64,000 nt of DNA, from contig NZ_JACBGE010000018.1 of NCBI RefSeq assembly GCF_021401345.1, positions 59,019-123,018 on the forward strand, in the 5' to 3' direction. Positions 44,130 to 54,389 of the stretch are shown here, in pieces. Position 1 is the first letter of the stretch. Each line of letters starts with the position of its first letter. The DNA is from Hydrogenophaga sp. NFH-34. GTDB lineage: Bacteria; Pseudomonadota; Gammaproteobacteria; Burkholderiales; Burkholderiaceae_C. The notes under the pieces are model-generated. The model worked only from the letters and a program-made list of their open reading frames with translations. It searched no databases and was not told the DNA's origin. The translations under genes and the position numbers were made by a program.

Positions 44130-46064
44130 TCAGCCCGCCGCCAGCGCGCGGGCAATCCGGCCGCGCTTGACCGTGGGACGCGGCACCGGGCAGGGCAGGT
44201 GCTCGAACCAGCGGCGCACGTCGTCTTCCACGCACAGGCCGTGCATGTAGTTGTAGATCGCCTTGCGCAGGCCCTGGCCCAGCACGTCGTGGTCCACACC
44301 CGGCGGCATGGGCGTGGGGTCGACGAAACCGATGTCGTTCTTGGCGAAGGTGACTTCGGGCAGCGGAATCAGTTGAATGCCGTAGTCGGCCGGGTTCTGG
44401 CCGATGGGTGAATGCACGGTGCAGCTGAAGCGGTGGAAGAAGCCGCTCTGGATGCAGCCGTTCTCGAACAGCTGGCGCACGTATTCCAGCGCGTCCACCG
44501 TGTCCTGCAGCGTCTGGGTGGGAAAGCCGTACATCAGGTAGGCGTGCACCAGGATGCCGGCATCGGTGAAGCCCCGGGTGACGCGCGCCACCTGCTCGAC
44601 GCTCACGCCTTTTTTCATCAGCTGGAGCAGGCGATCACTGGCCACTTCCAGCCCGCCGCTCATGGCGATGCAGCCGCTTTGCGCCAGCAGCTCCGCCAGC
44701 TCGGGGGTGAAGGTCTTTTCGAAGCGGATGTTGCCCCACCAGCTGATCTGCAGGTCGCGCCGGATCAGCTCTTCGGCCAGGGCTTTGAGGGCTTTGGGCG
44801 GCGCCGCCTCATCGACGAAATGGAAACCGGTCTGGCCGGTTTCCTCGATGATCTTCTGGATGCGGTCGGCCAGCGTGGCGGCGGTGGCGGTTTCGTAGCG
44901 GCCGATGTAGTCCAGGCCCACGTCGCAGAAGCTGCATTTTTTCCAGTAGCAGCCGTGGGCCACGGTCAGCTTGTTCCAGCGCCCGTCGCTCCAGAGCCGG
45001 TGCATGGGGTTGAGCATGTCCAGCAGGCTCAGGTAGCGGTCGATCGGCAGGCCGTCCCAGGTGGGCGTGCCGACGTCCTCGAACGGGATGTCGGGCTCGG
45101 CCAGGTTCACATACTTCACGGCGCCGTTCTCGCGCAGGAAGGTGCGCTGCAGGCGCTGGCGGCCGCGTTCGCCGCGCAGGTGCTCGATCAGCGACAGCAC
45201 CGGGCGTTCGCCCGCGTCCAGCGTCACGTAGTCGACGAAGTCGAACACGCGCGGGTCTTTCAGCTCGCGCAGTTCGGTGTTCACGAAACCGCCACCCAGG
45301 CCGATGCGGATGTGCGGGTTCTGGGCCTTGATGCTCTGGGCGATGCGCAGCGCCGCGTACATGGCGCCGGGAAAGGGCACCGAGAGCAGTACCAGCGTGG
45401 GCTGGTGCCGATGGATCGCGGCCAGGGCCAAGCCCTGCAGCAACTGGTCGACCAGGGTGGGCGGCGCGGCCAGCGCGGCGGCCAGCGGGTCGAAGCTGGG
45501 CTGGCTGCTGGCCAGGGACTCGGCGTAACGCACGAACTCGAAGCGTTCGTCGGCCGCGTCGCGGATCACGTCGGCCAGGTCGTTCAGGTACAGAGTGCCC
45601 AGGTGGCGCGCCTTGTCCTGCACGCCCAGGGCGCCGAAGGCCCAGCCCAGCGGGTCGCCGCTGTCGTCGCCATCGTCCATGTTTTGGTAGTTCTCCAGCG
45701 CCGAAAAACGCGGGCCCTCAGGCAGCAGGCCGCGTGCGGCGATGCGGTAGGCCAGGGTCGAGTCCCGCCCCTGCAGGTAGGCGATGACCGGGCCGATGGT
45801 GGCACGGTAGGCGTCGAACTGGTCGAGGAAGCTGTGCACGCTGGCCGGGCGCTGCGCCTCGGGCAAGGCCAGTGCCCGGCCCCGCAGCGCTTCCAGCCCG
45901 GCGGGCGTGAACAGCTTGAGCACCAGCGCCAGCGCCAGGTCTTCCTGCACCGCGTCGATGCCGCGTGAGCGCAGGAAACCGGTGAGATAGGCGGTGGACG
46001 GGTAGGGCGTGTTGAGCTGCGTCATCGGCGGGATGAGGCTCAGCACGCGAAAGCGCGTGGTCAT
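44130..46064 (-). CDS. B12-binding domain radical SAM protein with Cx4Cx2C cluster motif
   Basis: In this 644-residue protein the N-terminal half includes a cobalamin-binding-like Rossmann region (LVLLSVPFPGAMYAALRIAQSI, RIGLGGGFVNTELREL). The radical SAM core follows, with the cluster cysteines 372, 377 and 380 in CYWKKCSFC, so the first spacing is four residues, not the canonical three. Later core elements include GFHFVDEAAPP, IAMSGGLEVASDRLL and GILVHAYLMYGFPTQT. The opening SLIPPMTQLNTPYPSTAYLTGFLRSRG is well conserved in relatives I recall. Such enzymes do methylations or rearrangements by radical chemistry. There is no obvious substrate peptide or partner gene. Confidence 0.82.
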   Translation of the reverse strand: MTTRFRVLSLIPPMTQLNTPYPSTAYLTGFLRSRGIDAVQEDLALALVLKLFTPAGLEALRGRALALPEAQRPASVHSFLDQFDAYRATIGPVIAYLQGRDSTLAYRIAARGLLPEGPRFSALENYQNMDDGDDSGDPLGWAFGALGVQDKARHLGTLYLNDLADVIRDAADERFEFVRYAESLASSQPSFDPLAAALAAPPTLVDQLLQGLALAAIHRHQPTLVLLSVPFPGAMYAALRIAQSIKAQNPHIRIGLGGGFVNTELRELKDPRVFDFVDYVTLDAGERPVLSLIEHLRGERGRQRLQRTFLRENGAVKYVNLAEPDIPFEDVGTPTWDGLPIDRYLSLLDMLNPMHRLWSDGRWNKLTVAHGCYWKKCSFCDVGLDYIGRYETATAATLADRIQKIIEETGQTGFHFVDEAAPPKALKALAEELIRRDLQISWWGNIRFEKTFTPELAELLAQSGCIAMSGGLEVASDRLLQLMKKGVSVEQVARVTRGFTDAGILVHAYLMYGFPTQTLQDTVDALEYVRQLFENGCIQSGFFHRFSCTVHSPIGQNPADYGIQLIPLPEVTFAKNDIGFVDPTPMPPGVDHDVLGQGLRKAIYNYMHGLCVEDDVRRWFEHLPCPVPRPTVKRGRIARALAAG

Positions 46065-46126
46065 GGGGACAGCAAGGTGGGGCGGTCCCCGAGCTTAGCC
46101 CATGTGCCTGCCCCCCCGCAGCGGGG

Positions 46127-46621
46127 TCAGCGCCCGCCGGGTTGCAGCTCCAGGGTGTCGCGTTGCGATCCGAAACCGGCCCACAGGCGCCCGGGCGCGC
46201 CAGCCAGTGGGCGGTCGAGCTGGATCCAGTGGGGGTCCGACGCGTCGGCCGACAGCGGCAGGGCCATCACCAGCCGGGTTCCGATCACCAGGGCGGTCTG
46301 GCGCCCGCTCTGGCCGACCCATTCACAGGGGGCGGCCATGGGGTCTTCGCAGATGGCGCGGTCGGTGACCCAGTCGACTTCGGCGATGGCGCTGCCGGCG
46401 TCCTGGATGACCTGCATGCGCAGCACCAGGGCGCCGGCGCGGGTGCGGATGCGCGGGTCGTTGCGCACGATGCGCCAGTGGCCCTGCCACGGCCCCACGG
46501 GGCGCTCTTGGGCACGTTCCTGCGCCGACTGCATGGTCGACGCCGGCTCCGCGGTCGCGGGTGCGCCGCAGAGGGCGCTTCCGATCAGCCAGCCGGCCAG
46601 GGCGGATGCGGGGATGCGCAC
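46127..46621 (-). CDS. Exported protein of unknown function
   Basis: The 164-residue protein has a plausible Sec signal (IPASALAGWLIGSALCGAPATA) followed by a Trp-containing beta-rich domain (GPWQGHWRIVRNDPRIRTRAGALVLRMQVI). Two further cysteines (AICEDP, APCEW) may form a disulfide in the periplasm. I recognise no family. It is co-directional with the next small exported protein gene (3-bp gap) and the Yip1 gene, suggesting an envelope-related transcript. Confidence 0.6.
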   Translation of the reverse strand: MRIPASALAGWLIGSALCGAPATAEPASTMQSAQERAQERPVGPWQGHWRIVRNDPRIRTRAGALVLRMQVIQDAGSAIAEVDWVTDRAICEDPMAAPCEWVGQSGRQTALVIGTRLVMALPLSADASDPHWIQLDRPLAGAPGRLWAGFGSQRDTLELQPGGR

Positions 46622-46624
46622 GGC

Positions 46625-47029
46625 TCAGGGCTGCAGGCCGGCCAGGCCCTGCTGGGCAAAGCCGGGTTGGCAACCCCGGGTCACGCACTGGGTCTTCGTG
46701 ACCTGCAGGCGCACGCGTTCGCAGGCCGCGTGGGCCGTGCCCACGGGCTGCTCGGTGTTTCCACCTGGGGCGAGCCCACCGACCGTGGCCGAATTCAGGC
46801 CACCCGCGAGCGGTTTGCCGCTGGCGGCATCCAGTGCCTGGTATTCCACCACCAGCGCCAGGAGCTTGCGGTCCATCTTGTTCTGGGCTTTGACGCTCAG
46901 TTCGCAGGTGGCCATGGTGCCCGTGCCGGCTGTGCCGACGAAGGTGACGGGGACGTTGGCGGACTGGGCGGCTGCGCTCAGAGCGGCCAGTGCCGCGACC
47001 GTGCCGATGAGGGTTTGCAGGGATGTCAT
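46625..47029 (-). CDS. Small exported protein of unknown function
   Basis: This 134-residue protein has a Sec signal (LQTLIGTVAALAALSAAAQSA) and a mature domain with four cysteines (MATCELSV, AACERVR, TKQ-type TQCVTRGCQPG) likely to pair in the periplasm. The residues NVPVTFVGTAGTGTMATCELSVKAQN look like a beta-sandwich start. No family is recognised. It lies 3 bp from the neighbouring exported-protein gene and 81 bp after the Yip1 gene on the same strand. Confidence 0.58.
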   Translation of the reverse strand: MTSLQTLIGTVAALAALSAAAQSANVPVTFVGTAGTGTMATCELSVKAQNKMDRKLLALVVEYQALDAASGKPLAGGLNSATVGGLAPGGNTEQPVGTAHAACERVRLQVTKTQCVTRGCQPGFAQQGLAGLQP

Positions 47030-47110
47030 GTGTTCCTTGCTGGACAGCGGGGCATCTTCATGCGTTGTTGGATCGCGGCGGCGCGCTGGCAGGCCACTGA
47101 CGATCCCGTG

Positions 47111-48364
47111 TCAGGACGGCCGCTTGAGGCGGGCGAGCTGGTCCAGCCCCAGGGTCGAAAGGGCTTCGTGCAGTTGCTGGACCGGCAGGCTGCCGTTGGC
47201 CTGCAGCATCACCCCGTTGGGCAGCAGCAGGGCCACATCGGAGGCGCTGCCGTCCTTCTGGTAGCGCTCCTTGATGGCGATGTCGCCGCGCCGGTAGACC
47301 CGTTCGACTTCCCCGTCGGTTTCGCTTTCCATGGTGGTGCGCGACCAGGCGGTCATGGCCATCGCGAGCGCGGGCACGGCCCCGACGTCCTGCACCTCGA
47401 TTTCCAGTTCCTGGTTGTCGGCGGTGTATTGCGCGCTGACGCTGCTGATCTGGATGCCCATGGCGCTGTCCGAGCGCGCTTCGATGCGCGATCGCGTCAT
47501 GCCGGCCAGCTTGTCGGGCACGAAGCCGCGCAGCGTTTCGGGCGGGAAGGGCGCACCACCCTGGCCACCGAGGGCCGCACCCATCATGTCACCCAGCGCC
47601 TTGCCGGCGGCCTGGCTGTCGCCGCTGGCCTGGGCTTTTTCCATCTCGCGGCTGGCGGCTTCGATGCGGCTGGTGTCGATCTTGATGTCGGTGCCTGGAA
47701 CGGTGATGCTCACGCCTGGCGAGGCGCTGCCGATGACGGGACCGCGGGGGCCCGTCCCGCCAATGCCCCCCGGCGTGACCAGCGAAGTCAGCAGGCCGAT
47801 CAGGATGCCGGCCACGATGCCGCAGACCACCAGTGCCACCGTGTAGCCGATGGCCTTGTCCTGCGGCGCCTGCATCAGCACCGGAATGCCGGTGTAGATC
47901 AGGTAGATGGAATACAGCGCGGCCAGCAGGCCGAGCATGGACAGCGACGGCACGGCCGAGAAGATGCCGCCCACCATGCCGGCCGTGGCGCCATAGGCGA
48001 CCAGCTTGAAGGCCGACGGCAGGTTCTGCTGGCCCTGGAACTTCGGGGCCAGGGCGTTGGCGATGAGGGCCAGTACATAGACCATCGCCAGCGACAGCGC
48101 ATAGCCCACCACCATGCTCACCAGACCCTGGACGATGGGAACGCGCACCGAGAAGCCGAACGCACCGATGCCGACCAGGCTCTGGCCGATGAAGCCCGCC
48201 ACGGCGGGAATGGCGGCCAGGTAGATCAGGTAGCCCTTGTAGATGCGGGCGATGTCGCCGTCCTCGGCCGCGATGTCGGACCAGGTCTCGCGCGGACGCA
48301 GCAGGATGGCCTGCACCCGTTGGAGCAGCGAGGGGGCGAGAGCGGGGGATGATGCCGTGTTCAT
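47111..48364 (-). CDS. Yip1-family inner-membrane protein with long C-terminal soluble domain
   Basis: The 417-residue protein starts with the Yip1 region (RVQAILLRPRETWSDIAAEDGDIARIYKGYLIYLAAIPAVAGF) and has about five membrane helices to residue 200. About 200 soluble residues follow, with SISVPGTDIKI-type beta structure and a helix-forming MEKAQASGDSQAAGKALGDMM stretch. Yip1 domains occur in bacterial membrane proteins of unknown function; the C-terminal part is not in the usual short version. It is divergent from the NarL-type regulator gene across 230 bp, where no clear promoter or palindrome was seen. Confidence 0.75.
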   Translation of the reverse strand: MNTASSPALAPSLLQRVQAILLRPRETWSDIAAEDGDIARIYKGYLIYLAAIPAVAGFIGQSLVGIGAFGFSVRVPIVQGLVSMVVGYALSLAMVYVLALIANALAPKFQGQQNLPSAFKLVAYGATAGMVGGIFSAVPSLSMLGLLAALYSIYLIYTGIPVLMQAPQDKAIGYTVALVVCGIVAGILIGLLTSLVTPGGIGGTGPRGPVIGSASPGVSITVPGTDIKIDTSRIEAASREMEKAQASGDSQAAGKALGDMMGAALGGQGGAPFPPETLRGFVPDKLAGMTRSRIEARSDSAMGIQISSVSAQYTADNQELEIEVQDVGAVPALAMAMTAWSRTTMESETDGEVERVYRRGDIAIKERYQKDGSASDVALLLPNGVMLQANGSLPVQQLHEALSTLGLDQLARLKRPS

Positions 48365-48594
48365 GATGCAACTCTGTGAAATGGGCCGGGCAGACTGCCG
48401 GCGCCAGGGGGCGGGGCAGGGTTCGCGAAGGCGGTTCGAGCGCCTTCGCCAGGGCCGCGCCAGTGTCGTCGCCGCTGACAGGGGCGTCCATAGGCCGAAC
48501 GGCCCAAGGTGCGCGCACGCAAGGGTGCCCAGGGCAGGCGGGGGACCGATCGGCCTATCGCCTTCGGGAATGGGCTGCGCTATTCTTCGTCGCC

Positions 48595-49260
48595 ATGGCT
48601 GAAAAGGACAGAGACGACGTGGACAGGCTCGACGATTTCGGCCTGCTGCTGGTGGACGACCACCCCCTGCTGCGCGATGGGCTGACCATGGCGCTGCGCA
48701 CCAGCGCGCCCGGCCTGCGGGTGCAGGCCGTGGCCTCGGCCGAAGAGGCCGACGCCTTGCTGGTCCGCGAAGCCGAAGCCTTCGACCTGGTGCTGCTCGA
48801 CTACCGCATGCCCGGCGAAGACGGGCTGAGCGCGGCCCAGGCCCTGCGGCGGCGCCACGCTCACATCGCGGTCGGCCTGATGTCGGGCGCCGAAGACAAC
48901 AGCCTGCCGGTGCGCGCCCGCGAGGCGGGGCTGGTGGCCTACCTGCCCAAATCGCTCGAAATCGACGCCCTGATCACCGCGCTGGAGCGCCTGGCCCGGG
49001 GGGAAACCGTTTTCGACCTGGCCGAAGCGGTGCACCACAACGGCCTGGGCGCCTGCGGTCCCTTCGGCCTCACGGCCCGCCAGATGGCCGTGTTGCGGTT
49101 GCTGGCCACCGGGGCCAGCAACAAGGTGATTGCCCAGCAGATGGGCATCTCGCCGGCCACGGTGAAGAACCATCTTGACGCCATCTTCGCCAAGATGGGG
49201 GCCGCCAACCGCCTGCAGGCGGTGATGATGGTCCGCTCGGCCGCCGACGATGCCTTCTGA
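48595..49260 (+). CDS. NarL/LuxR-type response regulator
   Basis: The 221-residue protein has a receiver with Asp21 and Asp22, phospho-acceptor Asp69 (VLLDYRMPGEDG), and Lys in AYLPKSLE. A C-terminal GerE-type helix-turn-helix (GLTARQMAVLRLLATGASNKVIAQQMGISPATVKNHLDAIFAKMGA) follows. The ATG at 48595 gives the normal N-terminus. Its last 11 bp overlap the start of the hybrid kinase gene, so the two are translationally linked and very probably partners. Target genes are unknown; the divergent Yip1/exported-protein group is one candidate. Confidence 0.87.
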   Translation: MAEKDRDDVDRLDDFGLLLVDDHPLLRDGLTMALRTSAPGLRVQAVASAEEADALLVREAEAFDLVLLDYRMPGEDGLSAAQALRRRHAHIAVGLMSGAEDNSLPVRAREAGLVAYLPKSLEIDALITALERLARGETVFDLAEAVHHNGLGACGPFGLTARQMAVLRLLATGASNKVIAQQMGISPATVKNHLDAIFAKMGAANRLQAVMMVRSAADDAF

Positions 49261-51004
49261 AAACCCCGCAGACCAGCGGCTGGTCTTCGAGGACAGCATC
49301 CGCAGCCTGTCGCGCGCGCTGCGTGGCTCCATCGTCACCAACCTCGTGGCCGCCACCCTGCTGGTGGTGGTGATGGCCCAGCACCGGCCCTGGCCGGGGC
49401 TGCTCGCCTGGCTGGCCGGGCTGCTGCTGGTGCACACCTGGCGCCTGATCGCGGGCAGTGTGAGGCGCTGGCGACACGGCGCTGTCGCCGCGCCGATGGA
49501 TGCCCAGCGCAAGGCCTTTCGCACCCTGGTCGACGCGACGCTGCTGGCTGTGTACTGGGGCGCATCGTCGGTGCTGTTTTTCGACCCGTCGCACGTGTCC
49601 GTGCTGTTTGCCTGGGCGCTTGTGCTCGGGGGCACCGCTGCCGGCAGCATCGGCGCGCACGCCCACCACCCGCGGGTGTCCTGGCTCTTTCTGCCGCTGC
49701 TGATCGGCCCGTTCGCGCTGCGGGCGCTCTGGGAGCCGGTGACCGACGTGCGCTTTCTGGGCCTGGGCATGCTGTTGCTGCTGGCCTACCTGCTCTATTA
49801 CGGCCGCCAGCACGCGCGCACCCTGCGCCACCTGATCGAACTGCGGCACGAGAACAGCGCCCTGGTGCAGGAGTTGCGCGAGCAGGCGGCCGCCTTGCAC
49901 GAGGCCAACGCGGCCAAGACCCGGTTCTTTGCCGCGGCCAGCCACGACCTGCGCCAGCCCCTGCAGGCCATCGGCCTGTACCTGTCGGTCATTGCGTCCG
50001 GCAAACCCCACCCTCAGGCCGTGGCCAGCATGGGCCAGTGCCTGGAAGCCCTGGACCGCTTGCTGGAAAGCGTGATGGACATCTCGCGCCTGGACGCCGG
50101 CAAGATCACGCCGGTGCCGGAGCCCGTGAACCTGGCCGGGCTGCTCGAACGCATGGTGCGGATGTACGAGGAGGCGGCCCGCCGCAAGGGCCTGCGTCTG
50201 CGCCTGCACACGACGCCCGCCTGGGGTCTGGGGGACCCGGTGCTGCTGGAGCGCATGATTTCCAACCTGCTGAGCAACGCCATTCGCTACACCGAACGCG
50301 GTGGGGTGTTGCTGGTCCTGCGGCCCCGGGGCAATGCCTGGCAGATCGCCGTGATCGACACCGGCGTGGGGATTCCCGCCGAGTCGTGGGAGATCATCTT
50401 TGAAGAGTTCGTGCAGTTGCACAACCCCGAGCGCGACCCCACGCTCGGCAACGGTCTGGGCCTGCCCACCGTGCGCCGCATCGCGGCGCTGCTGGGCACG
50501 CCGGTGACGCTGCGCTCCCGCCCCGGTCACGGGTCGGTTTTTGCCCTGCAGGTGCCGCGCAGCGAACCGCCGGCGGCACCCATGGTCTCGCCGGCGCCGC
50601 TCACGGGCACCGAGTTGCGCGGGCGGGTGCTGGTGGTGGAAGACAACGCGGCTGTGCGCGATGCGCTGGTCCAACTGCTGGGCAACTGGGGGCTGTCGGT
50701 GCAGGCGACCACCTCGGCGGCGCCGGCGCTGGAATGGCTGCGGCGCGATCCTTTTGACGCGGTGCTGTGCGACTGGCGGCTCCCGGGCGAGCCGGATGGC
50801 GTCGAGGTGCTGCGCCAGGCCCGGGCTCTGCAACCAGCGCTGAAGCTGGCGGTGCTGATCACGGGGGAGGACGAGCAGCGTGTCCAGATGGCCCGCGAGG
50901 AATTCCTCGTGATGCGCAAGCCGGTGCGCCCGCTGCGGCTGCGGGCGCTGCTGTCGGCCCACCTGGTGGGGGCATCCGGCCTGGCGCCAGGTACCGGGTC
51001 CTGA
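49250..51004 (+). CDS. Hybrid sensor histidine kinase with C-terminal receiver
   Basis: This 584-residue kinase has about six N-terminal membrane helices with very short loops (to about residue 190). A coiled linker, HisKA with His232 (AASHDLRQPLQAIGLYL), and HATPase with NLLSNAIRYT, DTGVGIP and GNGLGLPTVRR follow. The C-terminal receiver has Asp508 (VLCDWRLPGEPDG). The HDLRQPLQA box is typical of hybrid kinases that pair with NarL-type regulators. The signal is probably sensed in the membrane because no large outside domain exists. It ends 1 bp before the convergent gcvP gene. Confidence 0.87.
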   Translation: MPSENPADQRLVFEDSIRSLSRALRGSIVTNLVAATLLVVVMAQHRPWPGLLAWLAGLLLVHTWRLIAGSVRRWRHGAVAAPMDAQRKAFRTLVDATLLAVYWGASSVLFFDPSHVSVLFAWALVLGGTAAGSIGAHAHHPRVSWLFLPLLIGPFALRALWEPVTDVRFLGLGMLLLLAYLLYYGRQHARTLRHLIELRHENSALVQELREQAAALHEANAAKTRFFAAASHDLRQPLQAIGLYLSVIASGKPHPQAVASMGQCLEALDRLLESVMDISRLDAGKITPVPEPVNLAGLLERMVRMYEEAARRKGLRLRLHTTPAWGLGDPVLLERMISNLLSNAIRYTERGGVLLVLRPRGNAWQIAVIDTGVGIPAESWEIIFEEFVQLHNPERDPTLGNGLGLPTVRRIAALLGTPVTLRSRPGHGSVFALQVPRSEPPAAPMVSPAPLTGTELRGRVLVVEDNAAVRDALVQLLGNWGLSVQATTSAAPALEWLRRDPFDAVLCDWRLPGEPDGVEVLRQARALQPALKLAVLITGEDEQRVQMAREEFLVMRKPVRPLRLRALLSAHLVGASGLAPGTGS

Positions 51005-51005
51005 G

Positions 51006-53900
51006 TCAGGCCAGTTCGGCGATGGGCACGCAGCTGCAGAACAGGTTGCGGTCGCCGTAGACGTTGTCGACGCGCCCCACCGAGGGCCAGTATTTGGTGT
51101 TGACTGCGCGGCCCTGGGCCGCCGCCAGCTCGCGCGGGTAGGGGTGGGCCCATCCGCTCGCGAGCACGCTGGCTGCCGTGTGCGGTGCGTTTTTCAGCGG
51201 GTTGTCGTCCTGCGGCCATTCGCCCTTTTCGATGCGGCGGATCTCGTCGCGGATGGCGATCATGGCGTCGATGAAGCGGTCCAGCTCTTCCAGCGTCTCG
51301 CTCTCGGTCGGCTCGACCATCAGCGTGTTGGCCACCGGGAAGCTCAGCGTGGGCGCGTGGAAGCCGTAGTCCATCAGGCGTTTGGCCACGTCTTCGGCCA
51401 TCACGCCGCTGGTTTCCTTCAGTTGCCTCAGGTCCAGGATGCATTCGTGTGCCACGTGCCCATTGGCACTGGCGTAGAGCGTGGGGTAGTGGTCCTTGAG
51501 GCGTTTGCTGATGTAGTTGGCGCTCAGGATGGCCGCTTCGGTGGCGTGTTGCAGGCCGTTGGCCCCCATCATGCGGATGTACATCCAGCTGATCGGCAGT
51601 ACCGCCGCGTTGCCAAGGGGCGCCGCGCTGACAGCCCCGACGCCGCTCTGCACGCCGCCGGTGGCGTGACCGGGCAGGAAGGGCACCAGGTCTTTCACCA
51701 CGCAGACCGGGCCGACGCCCGGGCCGCCACCGCCGTGGGGGATGCAGAAGGTCTTGTGCAGGTTCAGGTGGCTGACGTCCCCGCCGAATTCGCCCGGCGC
51801 GGCCACGCCGACCAAGGCGTTCATGTTGGCGCCGTCCACATAGACGCGGCCACCGTGCTGGTGCACCAGGGCGCAGAGTTCCTTGACCGTGGTCTCGAAC
51901 ACGCCGTGCGTCGAGGGGTAGGTGATCATCACCGCCGCCAGGTTCGCGCTGTGCTGTTCGCACTTGGCCTTCAGGTCGGCCATGTCGACGTTGCCGTTCT
52001 CGTCGCACTTGGTCACCACCACCTGCAGGCCCGCCATCTGGGCCGACGCGGGGTTGGTGCCGTGGGCCGACGAGGGGATCAGGCAGATGGTGCGGTGGCT
52101 TTCGCCGCGCGAGGCGTGGAAGGCCTGGATCGCCAGCAGGCCGGCGTATTCGCCCTGCGAGCCGGCGTTGGGCTGCAGGCTGATGCCGGCATAGCCCGTG
52201 GCCTGACACAGCCAGGCACGCAGCTGTTCGTCCAGTTCTTTGTAGCCCTGCAGCTGGTCGGCCGGGGCGAAGGGGTGCACGCCCGCAAACTCTGGCCAGG
52301 TGATGGGGATCATCTCGCTGGTGGCGTTGAGCTTCATGGTGCAGGAGCCCAGCGGGATCATGCTGCGGTCCAGCGCCAGGTCCTTGTCGGACAGCGCGCG
52401 GATGTAGCGCAGCATGCCGGTCTCGCTGTGGTGGCTGTTGAACACCGGGTGCGTGAGGAACGCGCTGGTGCGGCGCAGGTCGCCCGGGATCAGCGGCTCC
52501 ACGCCTTTCTCGAACGCGTCGAAGGTCGGCAAGGCCTGGCCTTCGGCGGCGAACACCGACCACAGCAGGGCGATGTCCTCGCGCGTGGTGGTTTCGTCGA
52601 GCGACATGCTCACGTACTGTGTCCACGAGAGCTTGAGGTTCGCGCCCTGTGCCAGCGCCCTGGCCACGAAGTCTTGGGCTTGCGCGGCGTCGGTGGCCTT
52701 GACGGTGAGGGTGTCGAAGGCCGTGTCGCTGGTCAGTGCGTGACCCAGCTTTTGTAGTCCGGCGGCCAGCACCGCGGTGTAGGCGGCCACGCGCTGGGCG
52801 ATGCGCTTGAGGCCCTGCGGGCCGTGGTACACGGCGTACATGCTGGCCACGACGGCCGGCAGCACCTGCGCCGTGCAGATGTTGGAGGTGGCCTTTTCGC
52901 GGCGGATGTGCTGTTCGCGCGTCTGCAGTGCCAGGCGGTAGGCCGGGTTGCCGTGGGTGTCCACGCTCACGCCCACCAGGCGGCCGGGCATGGAACGCTT
53001 GTATTCGTCGCGGCAGGCCATGTAGGCGGCGTGCGGACCGCCCGCGCCCATGGGCATGCCGAAGCGCTGCGTGGTGCCGACCACGATGTCGGCGTCGAAC
53101 TCGCCCGGGGGCACCAGCAGGGTCAGGGCCAGCAGGTCGGCGGCGACGATGAAGGCGGCCTGCTTGGCGTGCACGGTCTGCACCTCGGCGCGCAGGTCGT
53201 CGATGCGGCCGCTGGTGGACGGGTACTGCGCCAGCACGGCGAAGTAGTCGTCGCCCTTCAGGGCTTCAGCCCACTCGGGCGCCGAGTTCGCCAGCTTCAC
53301 GGTCAGGCCCAGCGGCTTGGCGCGGGTCTGGATCACCTCGATGGTCTGCGGGTGCGCGTCGCCGGCCACCACGATCACGTTGCCCTTGGCCTTCACCGAG
53401 CGCTTGGCCAGGGTCATGGCCTCGGCGGCGGCGGTGGCCTCGTCGAGCATGGACGCATTGGCGATCGCCATGCCGGTGAGGTCGGTCACCATGGTCTGGA
53501 AGTTGACCAGCGCCTCCATGCGGCCCTGCGAAATCTCGGCCTGGTAGGGCGTGTAGGCGGTGTACCAGGCGGGGTTTTCGAGGATGTTGCGCAGGATGAC
53601 GCCCGGCGTGTGCGTGCCGTAATAGCCCTGGCCAATGAAGCTTTTGAAGACCTTGTTCTTGGCCGCGATGGCCTTGAGCTCGGCCAGCGCCGCGGCTTCG
53701 GTGGTCGCGGGTGGCAGGTCCATGCCGGCGCTGCGCGCGATGCTGCGTGGCACGATGGAGTCGATCAGGGCGCGGCGCGAGGCCTCGCCGATGACCGACA
53801 GCATGTGGGCTTCATCGGCTTCGCTGATGCCGATGTGGCGGGCGATGAACTCGCTGGCGTTTTCGAGTTCACCCAGGGGTTTGACGGACGGCATCAGCAT
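51006..53900 (-). CDS. gcvP: Glycine dehydrogenase (decarboxylating), P-protein
   Basis: From the ATG at 53900 the protein has 964 residues, the normal full-length size of a fused P-protein. The PLP lysine is Lys716 in [14 protein letters not shown], preceded by the glycine-rich and AHGTN signatures ([14 protein letters not shown]). The N-terminal half carries FIARHIG and [22 protein letters not shown]. It decarboxylates glycine and passes the aminomethyl group to lipoyl-GcvH. The gene is the third in gcvT-gcvH-gcvP, 54 bp after gcvH. An upstream ATG at 53942 would add 14 residues that do not look homologous. Confidence 0.97.
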   Translation of the reverse strand: MLMPSVKPLGELENASEFIARHIGISEADEAHMLSVIGEASRRALIDSIVPRSIARSAGMDLPPATTEAAALAELKAIAAKNKVFKSFIGQGYYGTHTPGVILRNILENPAWYTAYTPYQAEISQGRMEALVNFQTMVTDLTGMAIANASMLDEATAAAEAMTLAKRSVKAKGNVIVVAGDAHPQTIEVIQTRAKPLGLTVKLANSAPEWAEALKGDDYFAVLAQYPSTSGRIDDLRAEVQTVHAKQAAFIVAADLLALTLLVPPGEFDADIVVGTTQRFGMPMGAGGPHAAYMACRDEYKRSMPGRLVGVSVDTHGNPAYRLALQTREQHIRREKATSNICTAQVLPAVVASMYAVYHGPQGLKRIAQRVAAYTAVLAAGLQKLGHALTSDTAFDTLTVKATDAAQAQDFVARALAQGANLKLSWTQYVSMSLDETTTREDIALLWSVFAAEGQALPTFDAFEKGVEPLIPGDLRRTSAFLTHPVFNSHHSETGMLRYIRALSDKDLALDRSMIPLGSCTMKLNATSEMIPITWPEFAGVHPFAPADQLQGYKELDEQLRAWLCQATGYAGISLQPNAGSQGEYAGLLAIQAFHASRGESHRTICLIPSSAHGTNPASAQMAGLQVVVTKCDENGNVDMADLKAKCEQHSANLAAVMITYPSTHGVFETTVKELCALVHQHGGRVYVDGANMNALVGVAAPGEFGGDVSHLNLHKTFCIPHGGGGPGVGPVCVVKDLVPFLPGHATGGVQSGVGAVSAAPLGNAAVLPISWMYIRMMGANGLQHATEAAILSANYISKRLKDHYPTLYASANGHVAHECILDLRQLKETSGVMAEDVAKRLMDYGFHAPTLSFPVANTLMVEPTESETLEELDRFIDAMIAIRDEIRRIEKGEWPQDDNPLKNAPHTAASVLASGWAHPYPRELAAAQGRAVNTKYWPSVGRVDNVYGDRNLFCSCVPIAELA

Positions 53901-53954
53901 GGAGGCACCTGGCAGACGGAATCGGTGGCGGGGCGGGCGCAACGCGCCGGAAAA

Positions 53955-54326
53955 TCAGCCTTGTTGCGCGAAGGCGTCGTAGGCGGTGGCGTCCAGCAGC
54001 GCGTCGACCTGGGCCGCATCGCTGAGCTTGACCTTGAAGAACCAGCCGGCGCCCAGCGGGTCGCTGTTGGCCAGCGACGGATCGTCGCGCAGGGCCTCGT
54101 TCACCTCGGTGATCTCGCCGCTGACGGGCATGTACACATCGGCTGCGGCCTTGACGGACTCGACCACGCCCGCCACGTCCTTCTGGGCAAAGGTCTTGCC
54201 CACTTCGGGCAGGTCGACGAACACCACGTCGCCCAGCGCGTCTTGCGCATGGGGGGTGATGCCGACGGTGGCGATGCCCCCCTCAACGGTGATCCATTCG
54301 TGGTCTTCGGTGTACTTGGTGGTCAT
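53955..54326 (-). CDS. gcvH: Glycine cleavage system H protein
   Basis: The 123-residue lipoyl carrier has the attachment Lys59 in [18 protein letters not shown]. The opening [21 protein letters not shown] and the closing [21 protein letters not shown] are typical. It shuttles the aminomethyl group from GcvP to GcvT. Between gcvT and gcvP it shares their riboswitch-controlled transcript. Confidence 0.96.
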   Translation of the reverse strand: MTTKYTEDHEWITVEGGIATVGITPHAQDALGDVVFVDLPEVGKTFAQKDVAGVVESVKAAADVYMPVSGEITEVNEALRDDPSLANSDPLGAGWFFKVKLSDAAQVDALLDATAYDAFAQQG

Positions 54327-54389
54327 GGAAAAGGCTCCGGTGAAAAAGGTTGAGGTGGACAGCAGCTTATCGGGTTGGCGGGAAGCCGT

